Positions 16,672-25,630 are shown, numbered from the stretch's first letter. The stretch is DNA of 64,000 nt from Burkholderia oklahomensis C6786 (GCF_000959365.1 NZ_CP009556.1:1798001-1862000), one strand, 5' to 3'. The notes: generated by a model not told the origin, from the sequence alone. Made by a program: numbers and translations.

Positions 16672-19484
16672 GCTGCTTCGGCTCCGGCGGACGCACGCTG
16701 ACCGGCGACGCGCTGCAGGTCTTCGATGATCTGCTTCTGCGACATCATGCTCAGGTCGATGACTTCGCGCGCCTGCGCGACGTAATAGGCGAGCTGCTCG
16801 TCGCTGCGGGCGAGCGACTTGTCGAGCGCGGCTTCGATGCGCTGCAGGTGCGCGACGAGCTTGTCGTTCGACTCGCCGAACGACTGGACGGCCGTGCCGA
16901 ACGCTTCGCCGAGGCTCGCGACCTCGACGGCGCTGCCGGTGACTTGCGCGGCGACGGCGCCGAGCTTGCCGGTCTCGGCGTCGACCTTGTCGGTGAACTG
17001 CGTGCCGACGCGTTGCAGCAGATCCGCGGACGTCGCGACGAGCGCGTCGACGGCCGTGCGCTGCTTGGTCGACGCGTGGTCGACCGCATCGAGGAGCGTT
17101 TCGAGTGTCGCGAGCAGGCGGCTGCGCTCTTCGAGCATCGCGGTGTCGCGGACCATGCTGTCGGAGAGCTTCTGGCGCAGCTCGGCGACGACCTCGGCCG
17201 CGGCCTTGGGCGCTTCCGACGCGGCCTGCACGAGCCGGGAGATCTCGGCAATCGTGTCGCTCGCGTGCGCTTGCGTTTTGGCGGAGATGTCGCGTGCGGT
17301 CTGCGCGAGCGCGTCGCAGATTTCCTGTTGTCGATTCGCTGCGTGTGCGCTCGTTTGTTCCCACTCCGTGCCGAGCTTGGCGGCCATCGACGCGAGCGCG
17401 TCGGTCCAGGCGGTCAAGCGCTGCTCGTCGCGCGACGCGAGTTCCGTCTGCAAATCCGAATGAGACTGGCTCATCACACGCAGCAGCGAGGTGGAGTGCT
17501 GTTCGAAGGTTGCGGCTTGGGTCGAGATGTCTCGCGAGGTTTGCGCGAGCGCGTCGCAGATTTCCTGTTGGCGGCCGGCGGCGTGTGCGCTCGTCTGCTC
17601 CCATTCGTTGCCGAGCTTGGCGGCCATCGACGCGAGCGCGTCGGTCCAGGCGGTCAAGCGCTGTTGATCGCGCGACGCGAGTTCCGTCTGCAAATCCGAA
17701 TGAGACTGGCTCATCACACGCAGCAGCGAGGCCGAGTGTTGTTCGAAGGTTGCGGCTTGGGTCGAGATGTCTCGCGAGGTTTGCGCGAGCGCGTCGCAGA
17801 TTTCCTGTTGTCGATTCGCTGCGTGTACGCTCGCTTGTTCCCACTCCGTGCCGAGCTTGGTAGCCATCGACGCGAGCGCATCGGTCCAGGCGGTCAAGCG
17901 CTGCTCGTCGCGCGACGCGAGTTCCGTTTGCAAATCCGAATGAGACTGGCTCATCATACGCAGCAGCGAGGCTGAGTGCTGTTCGAAGGTTGCGGCTTGG
18001 GTCGAGATGTCTCGCGAGGTTTGCGCGAGTGCGTCGCAGATTTCCTGCTGGCGGCCGGAAGCATGTGCGCTTGTCTGCTCCCATTCGTTGCCGAGCTTGG
18101 TAGCCATCGACGCGAGCGCATCGGTCCAGGCGGCCAGCCGCTGCTCGTCGCGCGACGCGAGCCCCGTCTGCAAATCCGCATGCGACTGATCCACCGTGCG
18201 CAGCAGCGCCGCCGAATGCTGCTCGAAAGTCGCGGCGGCCGCCTCCAGCGCATGCCGATTGCGCTCGGCCAGCTTCTCGTTGGCGTGTTCCTGCCGCGAC
18301 AGCGCGTCGTTCCACGCCGCCGACACGCTGCCCGCCGTCGCATCCAGACGCGCCGAGACGCCGTCCAGCAGGGCCGTCGAGCGCTGTTCGAACGATTCGA
18401 CGAACCGATCCACCGAGCCGTGCAGGCGTTGCGCGAGCGCGTCGCTCGAGCGCTGATGCTCGGCCAGCGCCTTGCTCCAGACATCGGCGACGTTCGCGGC
18501 CGTCGCCTGGAAGCCGGCCGACAGGCCATCCAGTTGCCGCTGCACCGCATGCGAGACGGCGTCGTGCAGCGCGGCCGTCTCACGCGCGAGACCCGCCATC
18601 GTGGTTTCCATGACCGGTTGCAGCGCCGCGCCCGCGACGCGCGCGCTTTCGGCGACGCTGTCCTTCAACGACTGACCGACCGACGAAGCAAGCCGCGCGT
18701 ACGTCTCCTCCGCCTTGCCGAGGAACGCTTGCTGGCCGGCGATCTGCCGATCGGTCGACGCGATGCCGTGCCGCTCGAGCGTCGTCATCATCGTCTGCAG
18801 CCGATCGACCAGCGTGGGTATCGCTTCGGCCTGCCGCTGCAGGAGCTTGAAGGTTTCCTCGCGCTGATGGGCGTGCGAGTGGATGCGCAGCGTCGTCGCG
18901 ATCTTCGCGTCGAGCGCCTGCGCGGCGCGGAGCCGCTCGCGTCTGCAGAGCGCGGACAGGAGGCCCAGCATCGCGGACGTGGACACGCCCGCGATCGACG
19001 TGCCGAACGCAAATCCGAGCCCCTTGACCGGCGCCGCCAGCGATGCGCGGATCGCCTGCAGGTCCGTCGCGCTTTCCAGCGCCGCGCCCGTGCCCCTGAG
19101 CGTCATGACCATGCCGAGGAGGGTGCCCAGCATGCCGAGCAGCACGAGCAGGCCGACCAGATACGGCGTCAGCGCGGGCCCCGGCAGCGCGACGCGCCCG
19201 CCTTCGATGCGCAAGCGCACGGCGTTGCGCAGGCTCGGATCCAGTCGATCGAGCCAGGCGTCCAATCCGGACGGCGGTTCGGACAGGCCCGCGACCGCGC
19301 GCACGAGCGTGGAGGTCGCCTGCTGATAGCGACGCAGCTCGAATGCGCCGGCGAGATAGCAGGCGGCGATCACCATCGTGACGGCGAGCGCCAGCGGGTT
19401 CGTCACGGCATAGCCGGCGCCGATCCAGCAGACGGCCGCGAGACCGGCGAAAAAGACAGCGAGATTGACGTGATATCTGGACAT
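16668..19484 (-). CDS. DUF802 protein: MotA/TolQ-like core with a long coiled-coil tail (ZorA-like)
   Basis: 938 residues. Two N-terminal helices come first ('VNLAVFFAGLAAVCWIGAGYA' region and one near 'LALAVTMVIAACYLAGAF'). Then the MotA/ExbB/TolQ core helices appear: 'LVGLLVLLGMLGTLLGMVMTL' region and 'GLGFAFGTSIAGVSTSAMLGLL' region, the latter with the usual small/Thr/Ser residues lining an ion path. From about residue 200 to the end it is a very long, Gln/Ala/Glu-rich coiled coil, including four near-identical 80-residue repeats. ZorA of Zorya defence systems has this same plan of stator core plus long tail. The next gene supplies the MotB-like partner. Confidence 0.85.
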   Translation of the reverse strand: MSRYHVNLAVFFAGLAAVCWIGAGYAVTNPLALAVTMVIAACYLAGAFELRRYQQATSTLVRAVAGLSEPPSGLDAWLDRLDPSLRNAVRLRIEGGRVALPGPALTPYLVGLLVLLGMLGTLLGMVMTLRGTGAALESATDLQAIRASLAAPVKGLGFAFGTSIAGVSTSAMLGLLSALCRRERLRAAQALDAKIATTLRIHSHAHQREETFKLLQRQAEAIPTLVDRLQTMMTTLERHGIASTDRQIAGQQAFLGKAEETYARLASSVGQSLKDSVAESARVAGAALQPVMETTMAGLARETAALHDAVSHAVQRQLDGLSAGFQATAANVADVWSKALAEHQRSSDALAQRLHGSVDRFVESFEQRSTALLDGVSARLDATAGSVSAAWNDALSRQEHANEKLAERNRHALEAAAATFEQHSAALLRTVDQSHADLQTGLASRDEQRLAAWTDALASMATKLGNEWEQTSAHASGRQQEICDALAQTSRDISTQAATFEQHSASLLRMMSQSHSDLQTELASRDEQRLTAWTDALASMATKLGTEWEQASVHAANRQQEICDALAQTSRDISTQAATFEQHSASLLRVMSQSHSDLQTELASRDQQRLTAWTDALASMAAKLGNEWEQTSAHAAGRQQEICDALAQTSRDISTQAATFEQHSTSLLRVMSQSHSDLQTELASRDEQRLTAWTDALASMAAKLGTEWEQTSAHAANRQQEICDALAQTARDISAKTQAHASDTIAEISRLVQAASEAPKAAAEVVAELRQKLSDSMVRDTAMLEERSRLLATLETLLDAVDHASTKQRTAVDALVATSADLLQRVGTQFTDKVDAETGKLGAVAAQVTGSAVEVASLGEAFGTAVQSFGESNDKLVAHLQRIEAALDKSLARSDEQLAYYVAQAREVIDLSMMSQKQIIEDLQRVAGQRASAGAEAA
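17280..18240 (-). repeat. Four 240-bp in-frame tandem repeats inside the DUF802 gene
   Basis: The DNA repeats with a period of exactly 240 bp; for example the same 20-odd bases recur starting at 17401, 17641, 17881 and 18121, and another block at 17521, 17761 and 18001. Each unit encodes 80 residues ('QSHSDLQTELASRD' ... 'WTDALASMA' ... 'RQQEICDALAQTSRDIST' ... 'ATFEQHS'). The copies alternate small differences (AANRQQ versus AAGRQQ/ASGRQQ), which suggests gain by unequal crossing-over and gene conversion. Confidence 0.92.
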
Positions 19485-19494
19485 GGGGTCCCGG

Positions 19495-20265
19495 TTAGCG
19501 GGCGCGAAGGGCGGCGAGCAGCCCTTCGACCGGTTGAAAACGAACTTCCAGCTCGGCGAGCAGCACGCTCTGCATATCCTTGCGGAACGCGTCGAGCCAC
19601 GCGCTCGATGCGACTGTCGCGGCGGTTTCCTGGGCCTCTGCTTCAGTGTTGACGTCGGCGTTGGCGTCGGCGTCGGCCAGCCGCTGCAGCTCGGCCTGGC
19701 GCAAGCGCTCGAAGTACGCGCCGAGCAGCTTGGGCACGGATGCCAGCAGATTCCGCTCGCGCGCGGCCAGCGCGCGCTCCATCGTCGCGTCGAGCACCGC
19801 GAGCCGGGCGAGCGCGGGCGTCCGGGCGGCCATCATCTGCCGCAGACGGCCGCGCAAGTCGCCGATATCCATCTCCATCGCCTGCTGCATCGACAGGTAG
19901 TCGTGACGAAAGAGCGTGAAATCGACCGGCGCGTCCGAGGACGCATCCCGGGCGGCGGCCGGCGCGGCGCTGTCGCGTCCGGCGGAGAACGCGCCGGTGC
20001 GGGCGATCGCTTTGGCGAGCGACGCGCGCACGCGCACGCCGAGGCTGTCCGCGTCGTCGCCGACGGCGCGCGCGCCGGCCGCCACGGCGGGCGGACTCAT
20101 GCTCAGCGCCGAGGACAGCGCGATCGCGTCGGTCCAGGCGAGCCATCGGCTCAGCCGGTCCGACAGCGATTGCCTGGATACCGGAACGTCGGCGTCCGCC
20201 AGGCGAGCAAGCAAGCGGATCAGCGTCGGGCCGCCGAGCGCTCTACGTTGCGGGACTTGCACCAT
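19495..20265 (-). CDS. DUF3348-like protein, first gene of the motor-like operon
   Basis: 256 residues, soluble and mainly helical. The N-terminus ('GPTLIRLLARLADADVPVSRQSLSDRLSRWLAWTDAIALSSAL' region) and the block 'FTLFRHDYLSMQQAMEMDIGDLRGRLRQMM' are the recognisable parts of the DUF3348 family. It ends 10 nt before the DUF802 gene. Start ATG 20265 was chosen because the 'MVQVPQRR' N-terminus precedes the conserved block; the frame is open further upstream without family character. Role unknown. Confidence 0.75.
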   Translation of the reverse strand: MVQVPQRRALGGPTLIRLLARLADADVPVSRQSLSDRLSRWLAWTDAIALSSALSMSPPAVAAGARAVGDDADSLGVRVRASLAKAIARTGAFSAGRDSAAPAAARDASSDAPVDFTLFRHDYLSMQQAMEMDIGDLRGRLRQMMAARTPALARLAVLDATMERALAARERNLLASVPKLLGAYFERLRQAELQRLADADANADVNTEAEAQETAATVASSAWLDAFRKDMQSVLLAELEVRFQPVEGLLAALRAR

Positions 20266-20690
20266 GCCGCGAGTGTCAGTGTCAAAAAAAGGCAGCAGTT
20301 TACACGTTGGCGGGGGGAGGGCCGGCAGTTCTCGCGCGAGCAAGGGCGGATGCGGGCCGGATGGGGCGGGAAATCGGCCGAAGCAGCCATCGCCTCCGTC
20401 GGCGCAGCGTCGCGTCGCCGAGCGCTTGCCGGCGTGTCCGAAGAGGCCGCGGGCCTCGGCGACGCCGATCGTCGATGCGCACGATGCCGTCGATCATTGT
20501 CGATTCGACTCGCTGCGAAGCCGGCCCCGAATCGGCCCGTCGATTGTTCGGTCCATCACGCAACTCAATTCGCGTCGCGCCGCTTTATCGACCCGCGCGG
20601 GTCGACTACATTCCTTTCGTCGCCGGTCGAAAGCGTCGGGAAAAATCGCCGGTTCTCCGAAATGTACGAACTTTTGCCAAGGGAAAGATC
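20266..20690. promoter_or_regulatory. Divergent intergenic region, motor operon / SDR gene
   Basis: It must hold promoters for the leftward DUF3348 operon and the rightward SDR gene. I see no gene, repeat or convincing promoter hexamers. The last bases contain the SDR ribosome site GGGAAAG. Confidence 0.35.
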
Positions 20691-21437
20691 ATGAGCAAGC
20701 TTACGGGTAAGGTGGCTGTCGTCACGGGCGGATCCAAGGGTATCGGGGCCGCGATCGCCAAGGCGCTCGCGGCGGAGGGGGCTTCCGTCGTCGTCAACTA
20801 TGCGAGCAGCAAGGCGGGCGCCGATGCCGTCGTGGCCGAGATCGCCGCGGCGAACGGCAAGGCGGTTGCGGTCGGGGGCGACGTGTCGAAAGCGGCCGAC
20901 GCGCAACGCATCATCGACACAGCCGTCGAGACGTATGGCCGCCTCGACATTCTCGTCAACAATTCCGGCGTATACGAGTTCGCGCCGATCGAAGAGATCA
21001 CCGAAGCACATTTCCGCAGACAGTTCGACACGAACGTGTTCGGCCTGCTGCTCACCACGCAGGCGGCCGTGAAGCACCTCGGCGAGGGCGCGAGCATCAT
21101 CAACGTCAGTTCGGTCGTGACCCGCATCACGCCGCCGGCAAGCGCGGTGTACAGCGGGACGAAAGGCGCGGTGGACGCGATCACCGGCGTGCTCGCGCGC
21201 GAACTGGGGCCGCGGAAGATCCGCGTGAACGCCATCAATCCGGGCATGGTGGTCACCGAAGGCACGCACAGCGCGGGCATCATCGGGTCGGACCTCGAAG
21301 CGTCCGCGGTCGGCCAGACGCCGCTCGGCCGTTTGGGCCAACCGGACGACATCGCGTCGATCGCCGTCTTTCTTGCATCGGACGACGCGCGATGGCTGAC
21401 GGGCGAGCACCTGGTTGCGAGCGGCGGCTTGCGGTGA
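20691..21437 (+). CDS. SDR-family NAD(P)-dependent oxidoreductase
   Basis: 248 residues, classical short-chain dehydrogenase. The cofactor motif is 'GGSKGIGAAIA', followed by 'NNSG' (NNAG position), the catalytic Ser in 'INVSSVVTRI', and Tyr and Lys in 'YSGTKGA'. 'NAINPGMV' and the C-terminal 'LTGEHLVASGG' match 3-oxoacyl-ACP reductase/glucose dehydrogenase relatives. Substrate cannot be fixed from sequence. The ATG has GGGAAAG 6 nt upstream. It is a single-gene unit. Confidence 0.93.
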   Translation: MSKLTGKVAVVTGGSKGIGAAIAKALAAEGASVVVNYASSKAGADAVVAEIAAANGKAVAVGGDVSKAADAQRIIDTAVETYGRLDILVNNSGVYEFAPIEEITEAHFRRQFDTNVFGLLLTTQAAVKHLGEGASIINVSSVVTRITPPASAVYSGTKGAVDAITGVLARELGPRKIRVNAINPGMVVTEGTHSAGIIGSDLEASAVGQTPLGRLGQPDDIASIAVFLASDDARWLTGEHLVASGGLR

Positions 21438-21643
21438 TCCGGGGGCGGGCTTGTCCCGTTGCGCCTGCGCCGTTTATCCGGCGAACCGGCGATTGAAACG
21501 ATGAAGGCCCGCCCGGGGGCGACCCCGGGCGCCGGCTTCGTGCAAAGGCGGTCGGGTGCCGTTCCTCTCGACGCGATGCCCGGCCCTCGATCGGCTAAGA
21601 TACGCTCCGCCAAACTCATTCCCGACCAGACGGAGCGTCATCA

Positions 21644-21976
21644 GTGATTCAGCCGACCCACGTATTCAAGGACAACCTCGCCCAACTGCCCGCCATCGAC
21701 GGTGTCGAGCGCATCGATCTGGTCGACGGCCGCGGCGCCGTGGTGGCGAGCATCGAGAACATGCCGGGCAAGCAGGGATCGCTGGCGGTGTATCACTATC
21801 TGCGCCAGGCGTTCGGCACGCTCGACGCCAAGGCCGCCGAGCACGGTCTCGCGGTGTTCGCCGAGCACACCGCCGACGCGCGCAACCGTCCGGGCGCGCA
21901 TCCGAACGTCGATCGCCTGCTCGCGATCGCGGCCGGCGGCGAAGCGCTGCGCGTCGACGTCGTCGCACGAGCCTGA
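21644..21976 (+). CDS. DUF2322-like small protein
   Basis: 110 residues, soluble, beginning with GTG. It opens 'FKDNLAQLPAIDGVERIDLVD' and has a central 'SLAVYHYLRQAFGTLDAKAAEHGL' and a C-terminal 'HPNVDRLLAIA'. I recall this pattern as the DUF2322 family; no function is known. An alpha/beta fold seems likely. It has no close operon partner: 206 nt from the SDR gene and 573 nt before the CoA transferase. Confidence 0.65.
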   Translation: MIQPTHVFKDNLAQLPAIDGVERIDLVDGRGAVVASIENMPGKQGSLAVYHYLRQAFGTLDAKAAEHGLAVFAEHTADARNRPGAHPNVDRLLAIAAGGEALRVDVVARA

Positions 21977-22549
21977 CGCGCTTTTTTCATACGATGCGGC
22001 GCGGCGCGGCGCGCCGTCGCCGCGCGTCGCCGCACCGATTCGTCGTCTGCCTGCCGACCGTGACTGGTCGTCAAAGCAAGGAGGCGTTCGTGGGTGCGCC
22101 GAAATGGCCGCGAGATGTCCGCGAGCCCAACGGCAATAATAAAACCGACTGATTGGCATTCGAAACTTGATTCTTTAAATCAACATCGAATTTCTCGATA
22201 TTTCGAAAATGCCGGCTAATGGAGCGAATCGGGATTCGGAGCGTGTTCCGATCTCGCGCGGCTGAAAATACGCGATGCATCGAATCGTCAGCGTTGCGGA
22301 TGCGTGCTTCGCCGCGGCCAGCGACCAGCCGGGCTTCGTCGCGACAGGAACCCGGATGCCGGACCGAAAATCGAAAGCCATTTGAATGAGCGCGCGCGAT
22401 CCGATCCGCCGGGCAACGTTCATTCGAATCGGCTTGCAAAAGCATACGGCCGGATAAAATAAAAAATAACTTGATTGCCGGAATCAACGTTGACAGCCGA
22501 AGTTGGCCGACAATAATCTTGTTGCGATATCGACAAATCGAGAATATCC
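21977..22549. promoter_or_regulatory. AT-rich intergenic region with a sigma-70 promoter for the CoA transferase
   Basis: No gene is seen. From about 22140 the base composition falls well below that of the neighbours. A good promoter is visible: TTGACA at 22490-22495, 16 nt spacer, AATAAT at 22512-22517, which places the transcript start about 25 nt before the ATG at 22550. The low GC suggests an old insertion or a silenced regulatory region. Confidence 0.5.
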
Positions 22550-23992
22550 ATGCCCGATCTCTCTTCTTTATCGCAATCCGAGCAATCCGAGCAATCCGAG
22601 CAATCCGAGCAATCCGGCCGCGCTCGCACCGCCACATATCTGCACGAAATCTGGCGGGCCGCGAACGGCGATCCCGACTATCTGCGCGCATTGCGCTTCA
22701 GCGGCGCGGGCGTCCTGCCATCGGTCTTTCCGGTCACCGATTTCGCGTCGGCCGCGATCGGCGCGGCGAGCGCCGCGATCGCCGAGCTCGTGCATCGCGC
22801 GACCGGCAAGCTGCCCGGCGTTCACGTGGATCGCCGCTATGCGTCGCTGTGGTTCGGCACGTCGCTGCGTCCGCGCGGCTGGCATGTGCCGCCGCCGTGG
22901 GATGTGATCGCGGGCGATTATCGCACCGCCGACGGCTGGATCAGGCTGCACACGAACGCGCCGCATCATCGCGACGCCGTGCTCGCGGTGCTCGGCGCGC
23001 CGCTCGACAAGGCGGCCGTCGCGCGTGCGGTCGAGCAGTGGCGCGGCGACGCGCTCGAGTCCGCCGTCGTCGCGCAGGGCGGTTGCGCGGCCGCGATGCA
23101 CACGCAGGACGAATGGGCGCGTCATCCACAAGGGCTCGCGGTGCGCGCGGAGCCGCTGCTGATTCACGACGACGTCGCGGTCGAGGGCAAGCGCCCGGCG
23201 TGGTCGGCGCCCGCCGAACGGCCGCTGCACGGCGTGCGCGTGCTCGACCTGACGCGCATCCTCGCGGGCCCCGTCGCCACGCGCTTTCTTGCGGGCTTCG
23301 GCGCGCAGGTGCTGCGCATCGATCCGATCGGCTGGGACGAGCCGAACACGGTGCCGGAAGTCGTGCTCGGCAAGCGCTGCGCGCGTATCGACCTGAAGTC
23401 GGGCGAAGGGCGTGCGCTGCTGCGGCGCTTGATCGGCGAGGCCGACGTGATGGTCCACGGCTACCGGCCCGACGCGCTCGAGCGGCTCGGCTTCGACGCC
23501 GACGAGCGGCGCCGGATCAATCCGGGCCTCGTCGACGTGTCGCTCGATGCGTATGGCTGGAGCGGGCCGTGGCGCGGACGCCGAGGCTTCGACAGCCTCG
23601 TGCAGACGAGCGCCGGCATCGTGGAGACGGGCATGCGCGAAACGCGCGACGAGCGTCCCGTGCCGCTGCCCGTCCAGGCGCTCGATCACGGCGCCGGCTA
23701 TTTCCTCGCGACCGCCGCGATTCGCGGCCTCGCGCGCCGGCTCGCGACGGGCGTCGGGGCGAGAACGCGCGCGTCGCTCGCGAGAACGGCGGTGCTGCTC
23801 GCGTCGGGCGGGCTGCAGGAGCAGGGCCGGCCGCCGATCGCGCCCGAAACGCCCGACGATCTGGCCGAGTGGATCGAGGAGACGAGCTGGGGGCCGGCGC
23901 AGCGCGTGCGCGCGCCCGTGGCGGTCGACGGCGCCCCGGTGCGCTGGCCGCATCCGGCGAGCGCGCTCGGCTCGTCGCCTGCCGAGTGGTAG
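22550..23992 (+). CDS. CaiB/BaiF-family (type III) CoA transferase
   Basis: 480 residues. Residues about 225-480 contain the family III core: 'LHGVRVLDLTRILAGPVATRFLAGFGAQVLRID', 'CARIDLKSGEGRALLRRL', 'HGYRPDALERLG', and 'LDHGAGYF', whose Asp sits where formyl-CoA transferase has its catalytic Asp. The N-terminal 220 residues look like the other lobe of the fold ('DGWIRLHTNAPHHRDAVLAVLG'), so the protein is the long, permuted-looking version. It moves CoA between organic acids; the substrate is unknown. The extreme N-terminus is a 'SEQ' repeat made by a 9-bp DNA repeat. Confidence 0.88.
   Translation: MPDLSSLSQSEQSEQSEQSEQSGRARTATYLHEIWRAANGDPDYLRALRFSGAGVLPSVFPVTDFASAAIGAASAAIAELVHRATGKLPGVHVDRRYASLWFGTSLRPRGWHVPPPWDVIAGDYRTADGWIRLHTNAPHHRDAVLAVLGAPLDKAAVARAVEQWRGDALESAVVAQGGCAAAMHTQDEWARHPQGLAVRAEPLLIHDDVAVEGKRPAWSAPAERPLHGVRVLDLTRILAGPVATRFLAGFGAQVLRIDPIGWDEPNTVPEVVLGKRCARIDLKSGEGRALLRRLIGEADVMVHGYRPDALERLGFDADERRRINPGLVDVSLDAYGWSGPWRGRRGFDSLVQTSAGIVETGMRETRDERPVPLPVQALDHGAGYFLATAAIRGLARRLATGVGARTRASLARTAVLLASGGLQEQGRPPIAPETPDDLAEWIEETSWGPAQRVRAPVAVDGAPVRWPHPASALGSSPAEW
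22573..22617 (+). repeat. 9-bp in-frame tandem repeat at the start of the CoA transferase
   Basis: Five copies of a 9-bp unit (CAATCCGAG, the last ending GGC) encode repeated Ser-Glu-Gln at residues 8-22. Because 9 is a multiple of 3, copy-number change would alter the N-terminal length without breaking the frame. Confidence 0.85.
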
Positions 23993-24038
23993 CGGGCGCG
24001 CGTCGGCGCATGCATCACGTTCACGCCGGAGCACGCAT

Positions 24039-24218
24039 AAGAATCGGATAGTCGTAGCCAGCGGCGGCGGCACGGGAATCGGGTCGGCTGCCGCGCGTCG
24101 TTTCGCGCGGCAGCGCGCGCATGCGGTGATCGCCGGCCGTTGCGCAGACGTGCTCGCGCGCGCCGTCGAGCAGAAAGGCGATACGTCTCCGCACGCGCCC
24201 GCACCGTCGCCGGCTTAG
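24039..24218 (+). pseudogene. Remnant of an SDR-family dehydrogenase
   Basis: A 60-codon stretch carries only the cofactor-binding start of a short-chain dehydrogenase: 'IVVASGGGTGIGSAAARRFA' then 'HAVIAGRCADVLARAVEQKG'. It has no start codon or ribosome site, and the frame closes at 24218. A further piece in another frame just downstream ('NGGIVSVASAAVSLDSS') looks like the later beta-strand/Ser region of the same protein. This is a deletion relic. Confidence 0.6.
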
Positions 24219-24300
24219 TCCGAAACGGCGGAATTGTCTCCGTCGCGTCGGCCGCAGTCTCGCTAGATTCATCGTTCATATCGCCAATACCGCGGGACAC

Positions 24301-24348
24301 ACGACGAAAACGATTGGATTGATCGGCGGGGTGAGCTGGGAATCTCGA
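24301..24348 (+). pseudogene. Remnant of an aspartate/glutamate racemase-type gene
   Basis: Sixteen codons read 'KTIGLIGGVSWES', the highly typical N-terminus of the Asp/Glu (amino-acid) racemase family, and then become unrelated sequence. No start codon is in place. It shows that a second gene was lost from the interval 23993-24489, where I see no intact gene. Confidence 0.45.
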
Positions 24349-24489
24349 AGCGGCGCTGCGCGACGCGGGTGCAACGACGCGCCGGGCGGCGACAGGCCGC
24401 GCCGGTGTCCAATCATGTCGCGCCGCGTTTTCCTGCACGATGCGATCCGTCCTCCTCGGATGGGAACGGGGCCCGATCGGCCGAGCCGC

Positions 24490-25461
24490 TCAATGCAGCA
24501 TCCCCAGCCGCTCCGCCATCGGATGCCGCTGCACATAGCACTGAAACGCCTCGATGAACACGTTCTCGGCCCCGTTCATCCGGCGCTCGCGGTTCCACAT
24601 CAGAAAGATCTCGACGTCGAGCAGGCCTTCCTCCGGCGGCAGCCGCCAGAGCCGCTGCCGCGCGAGGTCGTCGCGCACGATGTGCTCGGGCAGGCAGCCG
24701 ATTCCATAGCCCGCGAACACGAGGCGGCGGATTTCGTCGAGACTCGCCGACGTCGCGACGATGCGCCCGGTGAAGCCGCGCTGATCGCGAAACACGGTGA
24801 GCGGCGCGAGCGCGTCGCCGATCTGGTCGCTGGTGAACGAAACGAAATTCTCGGCGAGCAGATCTTCGATTTTCAACGCCTGCCGGCCGAACAGGCGGTG
24901 GTGACGTCCGCAAAACATTGCGTAGCGTTGTCGCAAAAAACTGCGTAATTCGATTTTATCGACCGGCGTCCGACATAATGCGAGTCCGCAAGTCGCGGTT
25001 TTTTGCAATAAAGAAGAAAGAATATCCGCCGAACGCATGACTTCGATATGCAGATCGATGCGCGGATAGGTGCGGCGGAATTCAGCGAGAAACTCGTCGT
25101 AGACGGGCGATTCGACGCGACTCACGCACAGCAGGCGCACCGATCCGGTCAGCTCGCCGCCGCGGTCGTCGAGCTCGTTGTCGAGCCGCGACATGTGGCC
25201 GTAGATGTCGGTTGCGATCCGGTACACCTCTTCGCCCGCGCGCGTCGGCAGGAACTGCGCGCCGCGCCGCTGGATCAGCGTGCGGCCGAGCGAATCCTCG
25301 AGCCGCTTGAGCGCCTGGCTCACCGCCGGCTGCGTCAGGTGCAGCCGCGCGGCCGCACGGCTGATGCTGCGCTCCTGCATGATCGCCAGATACGTCCGCA
25401 ACAGATTCCAATCGAGGCGATCCATCAGCACGCGCGCGACATGGGTTCGAATATTCGACAC
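24490..25461 (-). CDS. LysR-family transcriptional regulator
   Basis: 323 residues. The N-terminal winged helix reads 'NLLRTYLAIMQERSISRAAARLHLTQPAVSQALKRLE', fully typical. The C-terminal co-inducer domain follows to about residue 310 ('GELTGSVRLLCVSRVESPVYDEFLAEF'). Start is GTG 25461, with GGGAG about 9 nt upstream; ATG 25425 is an alternative. It is divergent from the transporter-amidohydrolase-deacetylase run at 25631-29352, so it is the likely regulator of that unit. Confidence 0.92.
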   Translation of the reverse strand: MSNIRTHVARVLMDRLDWNLLRTYLAIMQERSISRAAARLHLTQPAVSQALKRLEDSLGRTLIQRRGAQFLPTRAGEEVYRIATDIYGHMSRLDNELDDRGGELTGSVRLLCVSRVESPVYDEFLAEFRRTYPRIDLHIEVMRSADILSSLLQKTATCGLALCRTPVDKIELRSFLRQRYAMFCGRHHRLFGRQALKIEDLLAENFVSFTSDQIGDALAPLTVFRDQRGFTGRIVATSASLDEIRRLVFAGYGIGCLPEHIVRDDLARQRLWRLPPEEGLLDVEIFLMWNRERRMNGAENVFIEAFQCYVQRHPMAERLGMLH

Positions 25462-25480
25462 TTATTTTTACTCCCGGGAA

Positions 25481-25532
25481 ACGATTTTGCATCGTAAAAC
25501 TAGATTAACGGGATTTATTCTTAAGATAATAA
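25481..25532. promoter_or_regulatory. Inverted repeats between LysR gene and transporter (candidate operator)
   Basis: Two dyads sit in the AT-rich divergent gap: ACGAT-N5-ATCGT (25481-25495) and TTATT-N8-AATAA (25515-25532). LysR regulators bind AT-rich dyads at such positions. Assignment is by position and symmetry only. Confidence 0.4.
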
Positions 25533-25630
25533 CTTAGAATTTGACCGATTAATCCCGGTGCGCGATAAATCGCCCACTTGCCGAACCCGATTCGTTCGGC
25601 CGAGGCGGACATTTCAGCGAGGAGATCGCA

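Noticed and set aside
17280..18240. Repeats as a CRISPR array or mobile element
   Set aside because: Units are 240 bp, directly adjacent, in frame and coding, without spacers.
15324..20265. Calling the motor operon a Zorya defence system
   Set aside because: Only the A/B-type stator resemblance is present; no helicase or nuclease (ZorC, ZorD or ZorE) is encoded in the window.
24301..24948. Plus-strand open frame beginning with a racemase-like N-terminus as a real gene
   Set aside because: Similarity ends after 16 codons and the rest runs opposite the LysR gene.
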